A DNA stretch of 7,612 nt from JACVRW01 sp035947555 (GTDB lineage: Bacteria; Actinomycetota; Thermoleophilia; Solirubrobacterales; Thermoleophilaceae). This document shows positions 1 through 6,155 of the stretch, piece by piece. The stretch lies in the NCBI GenBank assembly GCA_035947555.1, contig DASZJZ010000110.1, positions 1 through 7,612 on the forward strand, written 5' to 3'. The position numbers were made by a program, and so were the translations under genes. Numbering within the stretch: the stretch's first letter is position 1; the number at the start of each line of letters is the position of its first letter. Under the pieces are notes generated by a model, which ran no database searches, was not told where the DNA came from, and saw only the letters and a program-made list of their open reading frames with translations.

Positions 1-944
1 CCGACATCGAGTGGGTCGGGGTGAACGACATCACCGACACGAAGACGCTCGCCCATCTCCTCAAGTACGACACCATCCTGGGCCCGTTCAAGGGCGAGAT
101 CGAGCACACCGAGGACGGCCTCGTCGTGGACGGCGACGAGCTGCGGGTGTTCGCCGAGCGCGACCCCGCCGCGCTGCCGTGGGGCGACCTCGGGGCCGAC
201 GTGGTGATCGAGTCGACCGGCCTGTTCACCAAGCGCGACGACGCCGCCAAGCACCTCGATGCAGGCGCCAAGAAGGTGATCATCACCGCGCCCGCCAGCG
301 AGCCCGATGTGACGCTGGCACTCGGCGTGAACGACGACGCCTACGACCCGCAGCAGCACCACGTGATCTCGAACGCGTCCTGCACGACCAACTGCCTCGC
401 CCCGGTGGCCAAGGTGCTCAACGAGGCCGTGGGGATCGAACGCGGGATCATGACGACGATCCACGCCTACACCGCGGACCAGCGCCTGCAGGACGCGCCC
501 CACAAGGACCTGCGCCGGGCCCGGGCGGCGGCCGCCAACCTCGTGCCCACCTCGACCGGCGCGGCGAAGGCGATCGGCCTCGTGGTGCCCGAGCTCGACG
601 GCAAGCTGAACGGCATCGCCGTGCGGGCGCCGGTGATCACCGGCTCGGTGATCGACCTGGTCTGCGAGGTCAGCCGCTCGACCACCAAGGAGGAGGTCAA
701 CGAGGCCTTCGCGGGACGCGCCGACAGCGGCTCGCTGGAGGGAATCCTCAAGTACAACGAGGACCCGATCGTGTCGAGCGACATCGTCAGCTCGCCGTAC
801 TCCTCGATCTTCGACGCGCCGCTGACGATGGTGATCGACGAGAAGCTCGTGAAGGTCGTGGCCTGGTACGACAACGAGTGGGGCTACTCGAACCGCGTGG
901 TGGACCTCGCGCAGCGCGTGCTGGCTGGAGCGCCGGTTGCCTAG
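1..944 (+). CDS. gap: Glyceraldehyde-3-phosphate dehydrogenase, type I (5' end cut by window edge)
   Basis: Catalyses the reversible NAD-dependent oxidation and phosphorylation of glyceraldehyde-3-phosphate to 1,3-bisphosphoglycerate in cytosolic glycolysis/gluconeogenesis. The reading frame is open from base 3, and the 313 visible residues align with the family from just before the VGVND stretch. About 25-30 N-terminal residues with the GxGxxG dinucleotide motif are therefore missing. Visible landmarks are the SNASCTTNCLAP active-site segment with catalytic Cys at 381-383, the catalytic His of TTIHAYT at 462-464, the PTSTGAAKA stretch, and the C-terminal WYDNEWGYSNR motif. The Asp of VND (27-29) corresponds to the residue that favours NAD over NADP in this family, so NAD use is inferred. 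An in-frame GTG at 21 is an internal Val codon, not the start. The stop at 942-944 overlaps the pgk start. Identification is secure; promoter and true start are outside the window. Confidence 0.97.
   Translation, partial: DIEWVGVNDITDTKTLAHLLKYDTILGPFKGEIEHTEDGLVVDGDELRVFAERDPAALPWGDLGADVVIESTGLFTKRDDAAKHLDAGAKKVIITAPASEPDVTLALGVNDDAYDPQQHHVISNASCTTNCLAPVAKVLNEAVGIERGIMTTIHAYTADQRLQDAPHKDLRRARAAAANLVPTSTGAAKAIGLVVPELDGKLNGIAVRAPVITGSVIDLVCEVSRSTTKEEVNEAFAGRADSGSLEGILKYNEDPIVSSDIVSSPYSSIFDAPLTMVIDEKLVKVVAWYDNEWGYSNRVVDLAQRVLAGAPVA
927..930 (+). promoter_or_regulatory. Ribosome binding site of pgk
   Basis: GGAG lies six bases before the TTG at 937, inside the last codons of gap. It supports TTG as the pgk start: no other in-frame ATG/GTG/TTG occurs between 937 and the conserved RVDFNVP motif. 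Confidence 0.65.
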
Positions 945-2145
945 CAACCCGACGACGGCGTTCGGGAAGCGCACGGTCCGGGATCTCGAGGTCTCAGCAG
1001 GCGAGCGGGTTCTCGCCCGGGTGGACTTCAACGTGCCGCTCGAAGGGGGGCGCGTGGCCGACGACGCGCGGATCCGGGCCGCCCTCCCGACGATCGAGCT
1101 GCTGCTCGACCGCGGGGCCGCGCTGATCCTCTGCTCGCACCTGGGGCGGCCGAAGGGGCGCGATCCGGAGACCTCGCTGCAGCCGGTCTCCGACCGCCTC
1201 GGCGAGTTCGTGGACGCTCCGGTGCACCAGGCGCCCGAGGTGATCGGCCCGGAGGTGAGGCGCGGCGCGGAGCGGCTGAGCGCGGGCGACGTGCTCGTGC
1301 TCGAGAACACGCGTTGGGAGCGGGGCGAGACCGAGAACGACCCGGGGCTGGCGAAGGAGCTCGCCTCGCTCGCGGAGGCCTACGTGAACGACGCCTTCGG
1401 CGCCGCGCACCGGGCCCACGCCTCGACGGTCGGAGTGAGCGAGCACCTGCGTCCGGCGGTGGCCGGCCTCCTGCTCCAGCGCGAGGTGACCGTGCTCCGC
1501 TCGATCGTGGAGGCGCCCGACCGGCCGCTCGTGGTGGTGCTGGGCGGCGCGAAGGTGACCGACAAGATCGCGCTGATCGACACCTTCCTCGACAAGGCCG
1601 ACACGCTCCTGATCGGCGGCGCCATGTGCTTCAGCTTCTTCCGCGCCCAGGGCAAGCCGACCGGCGACTCGCTGGTCGAGGAGGAGGGCGTGGAGCTGGC
1701 GCGGCGGGCGCTCGACAAGGCCGAGGCGTCCCGCTGCAACCTGCTCCTGCCGATCGACCTCGCGCTGGGCGACCGCTTCGACACGGAGGCCGAGCGCCGC
1801 GTTGAGGAGAGCACCGACGTGCCGGACGGGTGGATGGGGCTCGACGTCGGGCCGCGCACCGCGGAGCTGTACGGCGAGGAGGTCGCGCGCGCCGGCACGG
1901 TGTTCTGGAACGGCCCGATGGGGGCGTTCGAGCTGGAACCGTTCGCCGACGGCACGCGCGCCCTGGCCGAAGCGGTGGCGCGCGCTCCCGGCACCACCGT
2001 GGTGGGCGGCGGCGACTCGGCGGCGGCGCTCGCGGAGTTCGGGCTCGACGACGAAGTGGATCACCTCTCCACCGGCGGCGGCGCCGCACTCGAGCTGCTC
2101 GAGGGGAAGGAACTGCCCGGGGTGGAGGCCCTGGATGACGCCTGA
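937..2145 (+). CDS. pgk: Phosphoglycerate kinase
   Basis: Transfers the acyl phosphate of 1,3-bisphosphoglycerate to ADP, giving 3-phosphoglycerate and ATP (cytosolic, monomeric two-domain enzyme). The 402 residues match the usual length of about 390-415. N-domain substrate-site motifs are RVDFNVP (residues 28-34), SHLGRPKG (67-74) and ENTRW (123-127; Trp replaces the usual Phe after the conserved Arg126), then NDAFGAAHRAHAS. C-domain nucleotide-site motifs are LGGAKVTDK (202-210, Lys206 and Lys210), WNGPMGAFE (324-332, Glu332 being the probable ATP-ribose ligand), GGGDS (357-361) and STGGGA (378-383). The start is TTG, overlapping the gap stop by 8 bases with GGAG upstream, which points to translational coupling. 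The gene overlaps tpiA by 11 bases. No truncation or frameshift is seen. Confidence 0.98.
   Translation: MPSNPTTAFGKRTVRDLEVSAGERVLARVDFNVPLEGGRVADDARIRAALPTIELLLDRGAALILCSHLGRPKGRDPETSLQPVSDRLGEFVDAPVHQAPEVIGPEVRRGAERLSAGDVLVLENTRWERGETENDPGLAKELASLAEAYVNDAFGAAHRAHASTVGVSEHLRPAVAGLLLQREVTVLRSIVEAPDRPLVVVLGGAKVTDKIALIDTFLDKADTLLIGGAMCFSFFRAQGKPTGDSLVEEEGVELARRALDKAEASRCNLLLPIDLALGDRFDTEAERRVEESTDVPDGWMGLDVGPRTAELYGEEVARAGTVFWNGPMGAFELEPFADGTRALAEAVARAPGTTVVGGGDSAAALAEFGLDDEVDHLSTGGGAALELLEGKELPGVEALDDA
2124..2128 (+). promoter_or_regulatory. Ribosome binding site of tpiA
   Basis: GGAGG (within GGTGGAGG from 2121) lies six bases upstream of the ATG at 2135, inside the end of pgk. It fixes this ATG as the tpiA start despite the frame being open much further upstream. 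Confidence 0.75.
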
Positions 2146-2905
2146 CCGGCGGCCGTTCATCGCCGGCAACTGGAAGCTGTGGGGAACCCGCGCCCAGGCC
2201 GCCGAGTACTGCGAGCGGCTGCTCGAGCTGCTGCCGGACGAGTCGCGCCGGCCTGCCGACGTGGGGGTGTGCGCACCCTTCACCGCGCTCGACGTGTGCG
2301 TGGAGAAGCTTGGCGGCAGCGGCGTGATGGTGCTCGCGCAGAACATGAACGCCGAGGAGAGCGGCGCGTTCACGGGCGAGGTTTCGGCGCAGATGCTCAC
2401 CGAGCTGGGGGTCGACGGCGTCGTGCTCGGCCACTCGGAGCGGCGCCAGTACAACGCGGAGACCGACCGTGCGCTGCAGCAGAAGGTGCCGGCCGCGCTG
2501 GCCGCCGGGCTGCAGCCGATCCTGTGCGTAGGGGAGACCGAGGACGAGCGCGAGCGTGGCGAGACCCAGCGCAAGCTGCGTCATCAGGTCCAGGAGGGTC
2601 TCGACAAGGTGCCGGACGAGCGGCTGAGCGAGGTGACCATCGCGTACGAGCCGATCTGGGCGATCGGAACGGGGCGCGTGGCCACTCCCGAGATCGCCCA
2701 GGACGCCATCGCCTTCGTGCGCGCCCTGGTGAGCGATCGCTCGCAACAGGCGGGGGAGGAGGTGCGCGTGCAGTACGGCGGCAGCGTGAAGCCCGACAAC
2801 GCGGCCGAGATCCTGGCCCAGCCGGACGTGGACGGCGCCCTCGTGGGCGGAGCGAGCCTCGACCCGGAGGGGTTCGTGCGCATCGTGGCCGCTGCCCAGC
2901 CGTGA
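2135..2905 (+). CDS. tpiA: Triosephosphate isomerase
   Basis: Interconverts dihydroxyacetone phosphate and glyceraldehyde-3-phosphate; cytosolic TIM-barrel enzyme, normally a homodimer. The 256 residues are close to the family's roughly 250. Catalytic residues are in place: Asn12 and Lys14 in AGNWK, His100 in VLGHSERR, Glu172 in AYEPIWAIGTG. The phosphate-binding segments YGGSVKP (214-220) and ALVGGAS (235-241) are also intact. After AGNWK the sequence reads Leu-Trp where many homologues have Met-Asn, a mild variation. The frame stays open far upstream through pgk, but the ATG at 2135 is supported by GGAGG six bases before it and by homology starting at once. It overlaps pgk by 11 bases and gpmI by 4, so it is an internal member of the glycolytic operon. 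Confidence 0.97.
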   Translation: MTPDRRPFIAGNWKLWGTRAQAAEYCERLLELLPDESRRPADVGVCAPFTALDVCVEKLGGSGVMVLAQNMNAEESGAFTGEVSAQMLTELGVDGVVLGHSERRQYNAETDRALQQKVPAALAAGLQPILCVGETEDERERGETQRKLRHQVQEGLDKVPDERLSEVTIAYEPIWAIGTGRVATPEIAQDAIAFVRALVSDRSQQAGEEVRVQYGGSVKPDNAAEILAQPDVDGALVGGASLDPEGFVRIVAAAQP

Positions 2906-4371
2906 GACCGACGGTCCTGGTGGTGCTGGACGGCTGGGGCTTGGCGGAGCCCGGGCCCGGAAACGCCGTCTCGCTCGCCGACACGCCGGTCTTCGACGAG
3001 CTCTGGGAGCGCTGGCCGACCACCACGCTGACCGCGTGGGGCCCCGCGGTGGGGCTCCCCGAGGGGCAGATGGGGAACTCCGAGGTCGGCCACCTCAACC
3101 TTGGGGCGGGGGCGATCGTGAAGCAGGACCTGCTGCGCATCGACGAGGCGATCGAGGACGGCTCGTTCTTCGAGAACGAGGTGCTGCGGGAGGCGTGCGA
3201 CACGGGGCGGCTGCACCTGCTCGGGCTCGTCTCGGCGGGAGGCGTGCACGCGAGCACGGAGCACCTGAAGGCGGTGGTGAGGCTGGCGGCCAACCACGGC
3301 GTGAAGGACATCGTCATACACGTCTTCACGGACGGCCGCGACACCAACCCGGACTCCGGCGCCGGCTATGTCGCCAAGCTCGAGGCCGAGCTGCCGGGGA
3401 ATGCGCGGGTGGCGTCGGTCACCGGCCGCTACTACGCCATGGACCGCGACCGGCGCTGGGACCGCACCGAGCTGACCCGTGACGCCCTGGTCGACGGCGA
3501 GGCCGAGTTCACGGCAGAAAGCGGGGAGGCGGCGGTGCGCGCCGCGTACGAGCGCGACGAGACGGACGAGTTCATCAAGCCGACGCTCGTGGGGGAGGAG
3601 GGCCGGATCCGCCCTGGCGACAGCGTGATCTTCTTCAACTTCCGCCCGGACCGGGCGCGCCAGCTGACGGAGGCGCTGTCGAAGAACGTGGCCGACCTGC
3701 GCATCACCACGCTCACCGAGTACCGGGAGGAATGGGACTATCCGGTGGCCTTCCCGCAGGAGCGGCCGGCCGTGACGCTGGCGAGCACGTTGGCGTCGCG
3801 CGGCCTGACGCAGCTGCACGTGGCGGAGACCGAGAAGTACGCGCACGTGACGTATTTCTTCAACGGCGGCGAAGAGGAGCCGTTCGAGGGCGAGGACCGC
3901 TGCCTCGTCGACTCACCGCGCGACGTCCCGACCTACGACCACAAACCGGAGATGTCGGCGAGGGACGCCACCGACGCCTTCGTCGAGCGCTGGTCTGGGG
4001 GTGACTACGCGTTCGGGATCATCAACTACGCGAACCCCGACATGGTCGGGCACACGGGCGTGATCGAGGCTGCGGTGAAGGCCGTCGAGACCGTCGACGA
4101 GTGCCTCGGGCGGCTGGTCGAGACGGTCGGGGACGGCGGCGGGGTGTGCCTCATCACCGCGGACCACGGGAACGCGGACAACATGCTGGAGCCCGACGGC
4201 AGCCCGAACACGGCCCATTCGATGAACCCTGTCCCGGTGATCGTCACCGCCGAGGCCGGCCCGCTGCGCAAGGGCGGCATCCTGGCCGACGTGGCGCCCA
4301 CCCTGCTGGCGCTCATGGGGTCAGGTGCTCCCCCAGAGATGAGTGGAGAAAACTTGATAACCGCGGACTGA
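2902..4371 (+). CDS. gpmI: 2,3-bisphosphoglycerate-independent phosphoglycerate mutase (iPGM)
   Basis: Converts 3-phosphoglycerate to 2-phosphoglycerate through a phosphoserine intermediate, using two metal ions (typically Mn2+); alkaline-phosphatase superfamily, cytosolic monomer. The 489 residues are slightly shorter than the usual 505-515. The phosphatase-domain ligands are present: Asp10 (VLDGWG), nucleophile Ser60 (GNSEVGH), Asp380 and His384 (DMVGHTG), Asp421 and His422 (TADHGNAD), and His439 (NTAHS). Transferase-domain motifs are HVFTDGRD (140-147), GRYYAMDRD (175-183) and NFRPDR (246-251). The start is the GTG of the GTGA overlap with the tpiA stop; homology begins at once (RPTVLVVLDGWG). 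No Shine-Dalgarno is seen near it, so translation probably depends on reinitiation after tpiA. The frame is open upstream to 2179, but that part is a shadow of tpiA. The last codons carry the -35 element of the hsp20 promoter. Confidence 0.97.
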   Translation: MRPTVLVVLDGWGLAEPGPGNAVSLADTPVFDELWERWPTTTLTAWGPAVGLPEGQMGNSEVGHLNLGAGAIVKQDLLRIDEAIEDGSFFENEVLREACDTGRLHLLGLVSAGGVHASTEHLKAVVRLAANHGVKDIVIHVFTDGRDTNPDSGAGYVAKLEAELPGNARVASVTGRYYAMDRDRRWDRTELTRDALVDGEAEFTAESGEAAVRAAYERDETDEFIKPTLVGEEGRIRPGDSVIFFNFRPDRARQLTEALSKNVADLRITTLTEYREEWDYPVAFPQERPAVTLASTLASRGLTQLHVAETEKYAHVTYFFNGGEEEPFEGEDRCLVDSPRDVPTYDHKPEMSARDATDAFVERWSGGDYAFGIINYANPDMVGHTGVIEAAVKAVETVDECLGRLVETVGDGGGVCLITADHGNADNMLEPDGSPNTAHSMNPVPVIVTAEAGPLRKGGILADVAPTLLALMGSGAPPEMSGENLITAD

Positions 4372-4373
4372 GG
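4353..4373 (+). promoter_or_regulatory. Possible HspR-binding (HAIR-like) operator overlapping the hsp20 promoter
   Basis: CTTGATA - seven bases - ACTGAGG resembles the HspR inverted repeat CTTGAGT-N7-ACTCAAG, with exact spacing and 10 of 14 arm bases matching. It overlaps the -35 element and spacer, where a repressor would act, and HspR controls hsp20-class genes in some actinobacteria. The arms are degenerate and their own dyad symmetry is weak (3 of 7 pairs), so this is tentative. Confidence 0.3.
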
Positions 4374-4382
4374 TTTTATACT
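4354..4382 (+). promoter_or_regulatory. Promoter of hsp20 (sigma70-type)
   Basis: TTGATA (4354-4359), a 17-base spacer and TATACT (4377-4382) match the consensus TTGACA-N17-TATAAT at 5/6 and 5/6. This is the only AT-rich patch in a GC-rich window. The -35 lies inside the last codons of gpmI and the -10 just after its stop. Transcription would start near 4388-4390, giving a 5' leader of about 37 bases. No terminator separates it from gpmI, so readthrough from the glycolytic operon is possible. The start point is inferred. Confidence 0.8.
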
Positions 4383-4411
4383 GGCGCGCAGACAGTGTAG
4401 GCAGTTTGGAT

Positions 4412-4418
4412 GGGGAGG
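4412..4418 (+). promoter_or_regulatory. Strong ribosome binding site of hsp20
   Basis: GGGGAGG, with the GGAGG core at 4414-4418, sits seven bases before the ATG at 4426. It is the best Shine-Dalgarno in the window and suits a gene translated at high level on its own leader. Confidence 0.85.
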
Positions 4419-4425
4419 TTCAGAT

Positions 4426-4896
4426 ATGGCTCTTGTCGTCAACCCTCAGCCGTTCACCCGTGACGTGGATCGCCTCTTCGACGCCTTCTTCGGCGGCGAG
4501 CGCGAGTCGCGCCGCTGGGTCCCCGCGATGGACCTCGTCGAGGCCGAGGACCACTTCCTGCTGAAGGCCGACCTGCCCGGTCTCGCCGAGGGCGACGTAT
4601 CGATCGAGGTGCAGGACGGCACGCTCACCATCAGCGGCGAGCGCAAGGCCGAGCACGAGTCGAGTGAGCGCGGCTGGTACCGGATCGAGCGGGCCTTCGG
4701 CAGCTTCAGCCGGTCGCTGACGCTTCCCGACGGGGTCAACGCCGACGGCATCTCCGCCGAGTTCGACCGGGGCGTGCTCCAGGTGCGCATCCCGAAGCCC
4801 GAGGAGCGCAAGCCGCGCCGGGTGGAGATCAAGGCGAGCGGATCGGGCGAGAACGGCGGCGCGCCGGCCGTGGAGGGCAGCGCCACGGAGGCATAG
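4426..4896 (+). CDS. Small heat-shock protein, Hsp20/alpha-crystallin family
   Basis: ATP-independent holdase that binds unfolding proteins and keeps them refoldable by DnaK/ClpB; cytosolic and normally a large oligomer. The 156 residues have the usual layout. A short N-terminal arm (1-30) contains RDVDRLFDAFF, a typical assembly helix. The alpha-crystallin domain spans about 31-125 and opens with WVPAMDLVEAEDHFLLKADLPG. It includes the FGSFSRSLTLP strand region (91-101) and ends with the signature FDRGVLQVRIPKPEE (113-127). A VEI triplet at 133-135 fits the C-terminal IxI-type motif that docks between dimers. A Gly/Ala/Glu-rich tail (137-156) follows. The gene stands alone: its own promoter starts in gpmI and a hairpin follows it. 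Heat regulation is inferred from the family and a degenerate operator-like sequence. The exact orthologue name is uncertain, so no symbol is given. Confidence 0.95.
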   Translation: MALVVNPQPFTRDVDRLFDAFFGGERESRRWVPAMDLVEAEDHFLLKADLPGLAEGDVSIEVQDGTLTISGERKAEHESSERGWYRIERAFGSFSRSLTLPDGVNADGISAEFDRGVLQVRIPKPEERKPRRVEIKASGSGENGGAPAVEGSATEA

Positions 4897-4921
4897 GCCG
4901 CCTCCACAACTGCAGCACGTG

Positions 4922-4945
4922 GGGGCCGCCGGTCGGGGCGGCCCC
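4922..4945 (+). terminator. Intrinsic terminator-like hairpin after hsp20
   Basis: GGGGCCGCC (4922-4930) pairs perfectly with GGCGGCCCC (4937-4945) across a six-base loop; G-U pairs can lengthen the stem by about three. It starts 25 bases after the hsp20 stop. The 3' flank (TGTCCTTT) is only mildly T-rich, as is common in GC-rich genomes. It probably separates hsp20 from tgt transcription. Confidence 0.75.
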
Positions 4946-4959
4946 TGTCCTTTGGCGCG

Positions 4960-4965
4960 TAGGCT
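4960..4965 (+). promoter_or_regulatory. -10 element for a leaderless tgt transcript
   Basis: TAGGCT fits the TANNNT -10 pattern and ends eight bases before the tgt GTG, so transcription would begin at or within a base or two of the start codon. No -35 is recognisable: the expected position falls in the terminator stem. No convincing Shine-Dalgarno is present. Both facts agree with leaderless expression, which is common in actinobacteria. The start point is inferred. Confidence 0.55.
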
Positions 4966-4973
4966 CTTTCGCC

Positions 4974-6155
4974 GTGCCGCCGGACCACTTCGAGATCGCC
5001 GCCCGCCACGGTTCGGCCCGGGCCGGTGTGATCCACACCTCTCACGGCGACGTCCGCACCCCGGCCTTCGTCCCCCTTGCCTCCACCGCCACCGTCAAAT
5101 CGCTGCATTCCGCCGAGGTGGCCGAGCTCGGCTACGACATGGTGCTCGGCAACACCTTCCACCTCTTCATCCAGCCGGGCCCCGCCCACATCCGCGAGAT
5201 GGGCGGCCTGCACGAGTTCATGGGCTGGCGCCGGGCGATCGTCACCGACTCCGGCGGCTACCAGGTCTTCTCCATGGGCCACGGCTCCGTGGCCGAGGAG
5301 ATCAAGCGCCGGAGGGAGCGCCCCCGCTCGATGATCGTCTCGATCGAGGAGGAGGGGGTGCGCTTCCGCTCCTACCTCGACGGGGTCGAGCGCTTCATGG
5401 GCCCCGAGACCTCCATGGAGGTCCAGGCCGCGCTCGGCTCCGACATCGCGCTCGCCTTCGACGAGTGCACTCCCTTTCACGTGGAGCGCGACTACACGGC
5501 GAGCTCCATGGAGCGCACCCACCGCTGGCTCGATCGCTGCATCCGCTGGCACGCCGAGCACGCGCCCGCCGGGCAGCTGCTCTACGGGATCGTCCAGGGC
5601 GGCGTGTACGAGGACCTGCGCGAGGAGTCGACGGCCTACGTCGTCGACTCCGGCACGCCGGGGATCGCGATCGGCGGCTCGCTCGGGCAGGAGAAGGAGC
5701 AGATGCGCGAGGTCGTCGGGTGGTCGCTCGCCGCGCTCCCCGAGGACCGTCCGCGTCACCTGCTCGGGATCGGCGACGTGGACGACATCGTCCACGCCGT
5801 GGCCGCGGGGGTCGACAGCTTCGATTGCGCCACGCCCACCCGGCTGGCCCGGCATGGGACGGCGCTGGTCCACGATCCGGCCGCGCGCTGGCGGCTCGAC
5901 CTCGCCAAGGGCGCCCACCGCTCCTCGCGCGAGCCGATCGATCCCGACTGCCCCTGCCCCGCCTGCCGCGAGCACACCCGCGGCTACCTCCACTACCTGA
6001 TTCGCGCGGGCGAGCTCACCGCCAAGCGGCTCGTCACGCTCCACAACCTGACCTTCATGGAGCGCCTGATGCGGGGTCTGCGCGACGCGATCCTGGCCGG
6101 TGAGCTGGACACGCATGCGCGGGCCATCCTGGACGGGGCGACCCGCACCCCGTGA
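4974..6155 (+). CDS. tgt: tRNA-guanine transglycosylase (queuine/preQ1 tRNA-ribosyltransferase)
   Basis: Exchanges guanine-34 in the anticodon of Asp, Asn, His and Tyr tRNAs for preQ1 or queuine in the queuosine pathway; zinc-containing TIM-barrel enzyme. The 393 residues fit the family (about 370-400). Asp92 in TDSGGYQVF is the probable general acid/base, Asp163 (AFDECTPF) and Gln208 (YGIVQGG) recognise the base, and Asp284 (FDCATPTR) is the nucleophile. Zinc ligands are Cys326, Cys328, Cys331 (CPCPAC) and His357 (TLHN). The base-recognition loop reads GGSLGQE (234-240) rather than the classical GGLAVGE and seems one residue shorter. Segment 101-124 after QVFS is longer than in the enterobacterial/Zymomonas type. 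It therefore belongs to a divergent branch, and preQ1 versus queuine cannot be decided. The GTG start is supported by immediate homology (FEIAARHGSARAG) and the upstream -10. It overlaps the next gene by 4 bases. Confidence 0.95.
   Translation: MPPDHFEIAARHGSARAGVIHTSHGDVRTPAFVPLASTATVKSLHSAEVAELGYDMVLGNTFHLFIQPGPAHIREMGGLHEFMGWRRAIVTDSGGYQVFSMGHGSVAEEIKRRRERPRSMIVSIEEEGVRFRSYLDGVERFMGPETSMEVQAALGSDIALAFDECTPFHVERDYTASSMERTHRWLDRCIRWHAEHAPAGQLLYGIVQGGVYEDLREESTAYVVDSGTPGIAIGGSLGQEKEQMREVVGWSLAALPEDRPRHLLGIGDVDDIVHAVAAGVDSFDCATPTRLARHGTALVHDPAARWRLDLAKGAHRSSREPIDPDCPCPACREHTRGYLHYLIRAGELTAKRLVTLHNLTFMERLMRGLRDAILAGELDTHARAILDGATRTP

Noticed and set aside
11..1126. Plus-strand open frame overlapping gap
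   Set aside because: Its Arg-rich product covers the gap active-site region in the wrong frame; the gap frame carries all the conserved motifs.
994..2574. Long minus-strand open frame opposite pgk and tpiA
   Set aside because: It lies antisense to two well-conserved genes, its product is Arg/Ala/His-rich with no recognisable domain, and GC-rich third positions routinely keep antisense frames open.
2179..2901. Upstream extension of the gpmI frame, suggesting a larger fusion protein
   Set aside because: This stretch is the +1 shadow of tpiA and is Arg/Gly/Ala-rich. iPGM homology starts exactly at the GTG at 2902.
4372..4425. CIRCE (HrcA) operator before hsp20
   Set aside because: No copy of the TTAGCACTC-N9-GAGTGCTAA repeat is seen here.
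4412..4447. Possible RNA thermometer sequestering the hsp20 ribosome binding site
   Set aside because: GAGGTT in the ribosome site can pair with AACCCTC early in the coding region only with a bulge and a loop of about 20 bases. No ROSE or four-U pattern is present, so the pairing is too weak to claim.
4959..4963. GTAGG as Shine-Dalgarno for tgt
   Set aside because: It is a poor match and sits ten bases from the GTG; reading it as part of the -10 hexamer fits better.
4897..4973. preQ1 riboswitch upstream of tgt
   Set aside because: The 77-base gap is occupied by the terminator-like hairpin and the -10 element; a leaderless transcript would have no aptamer.
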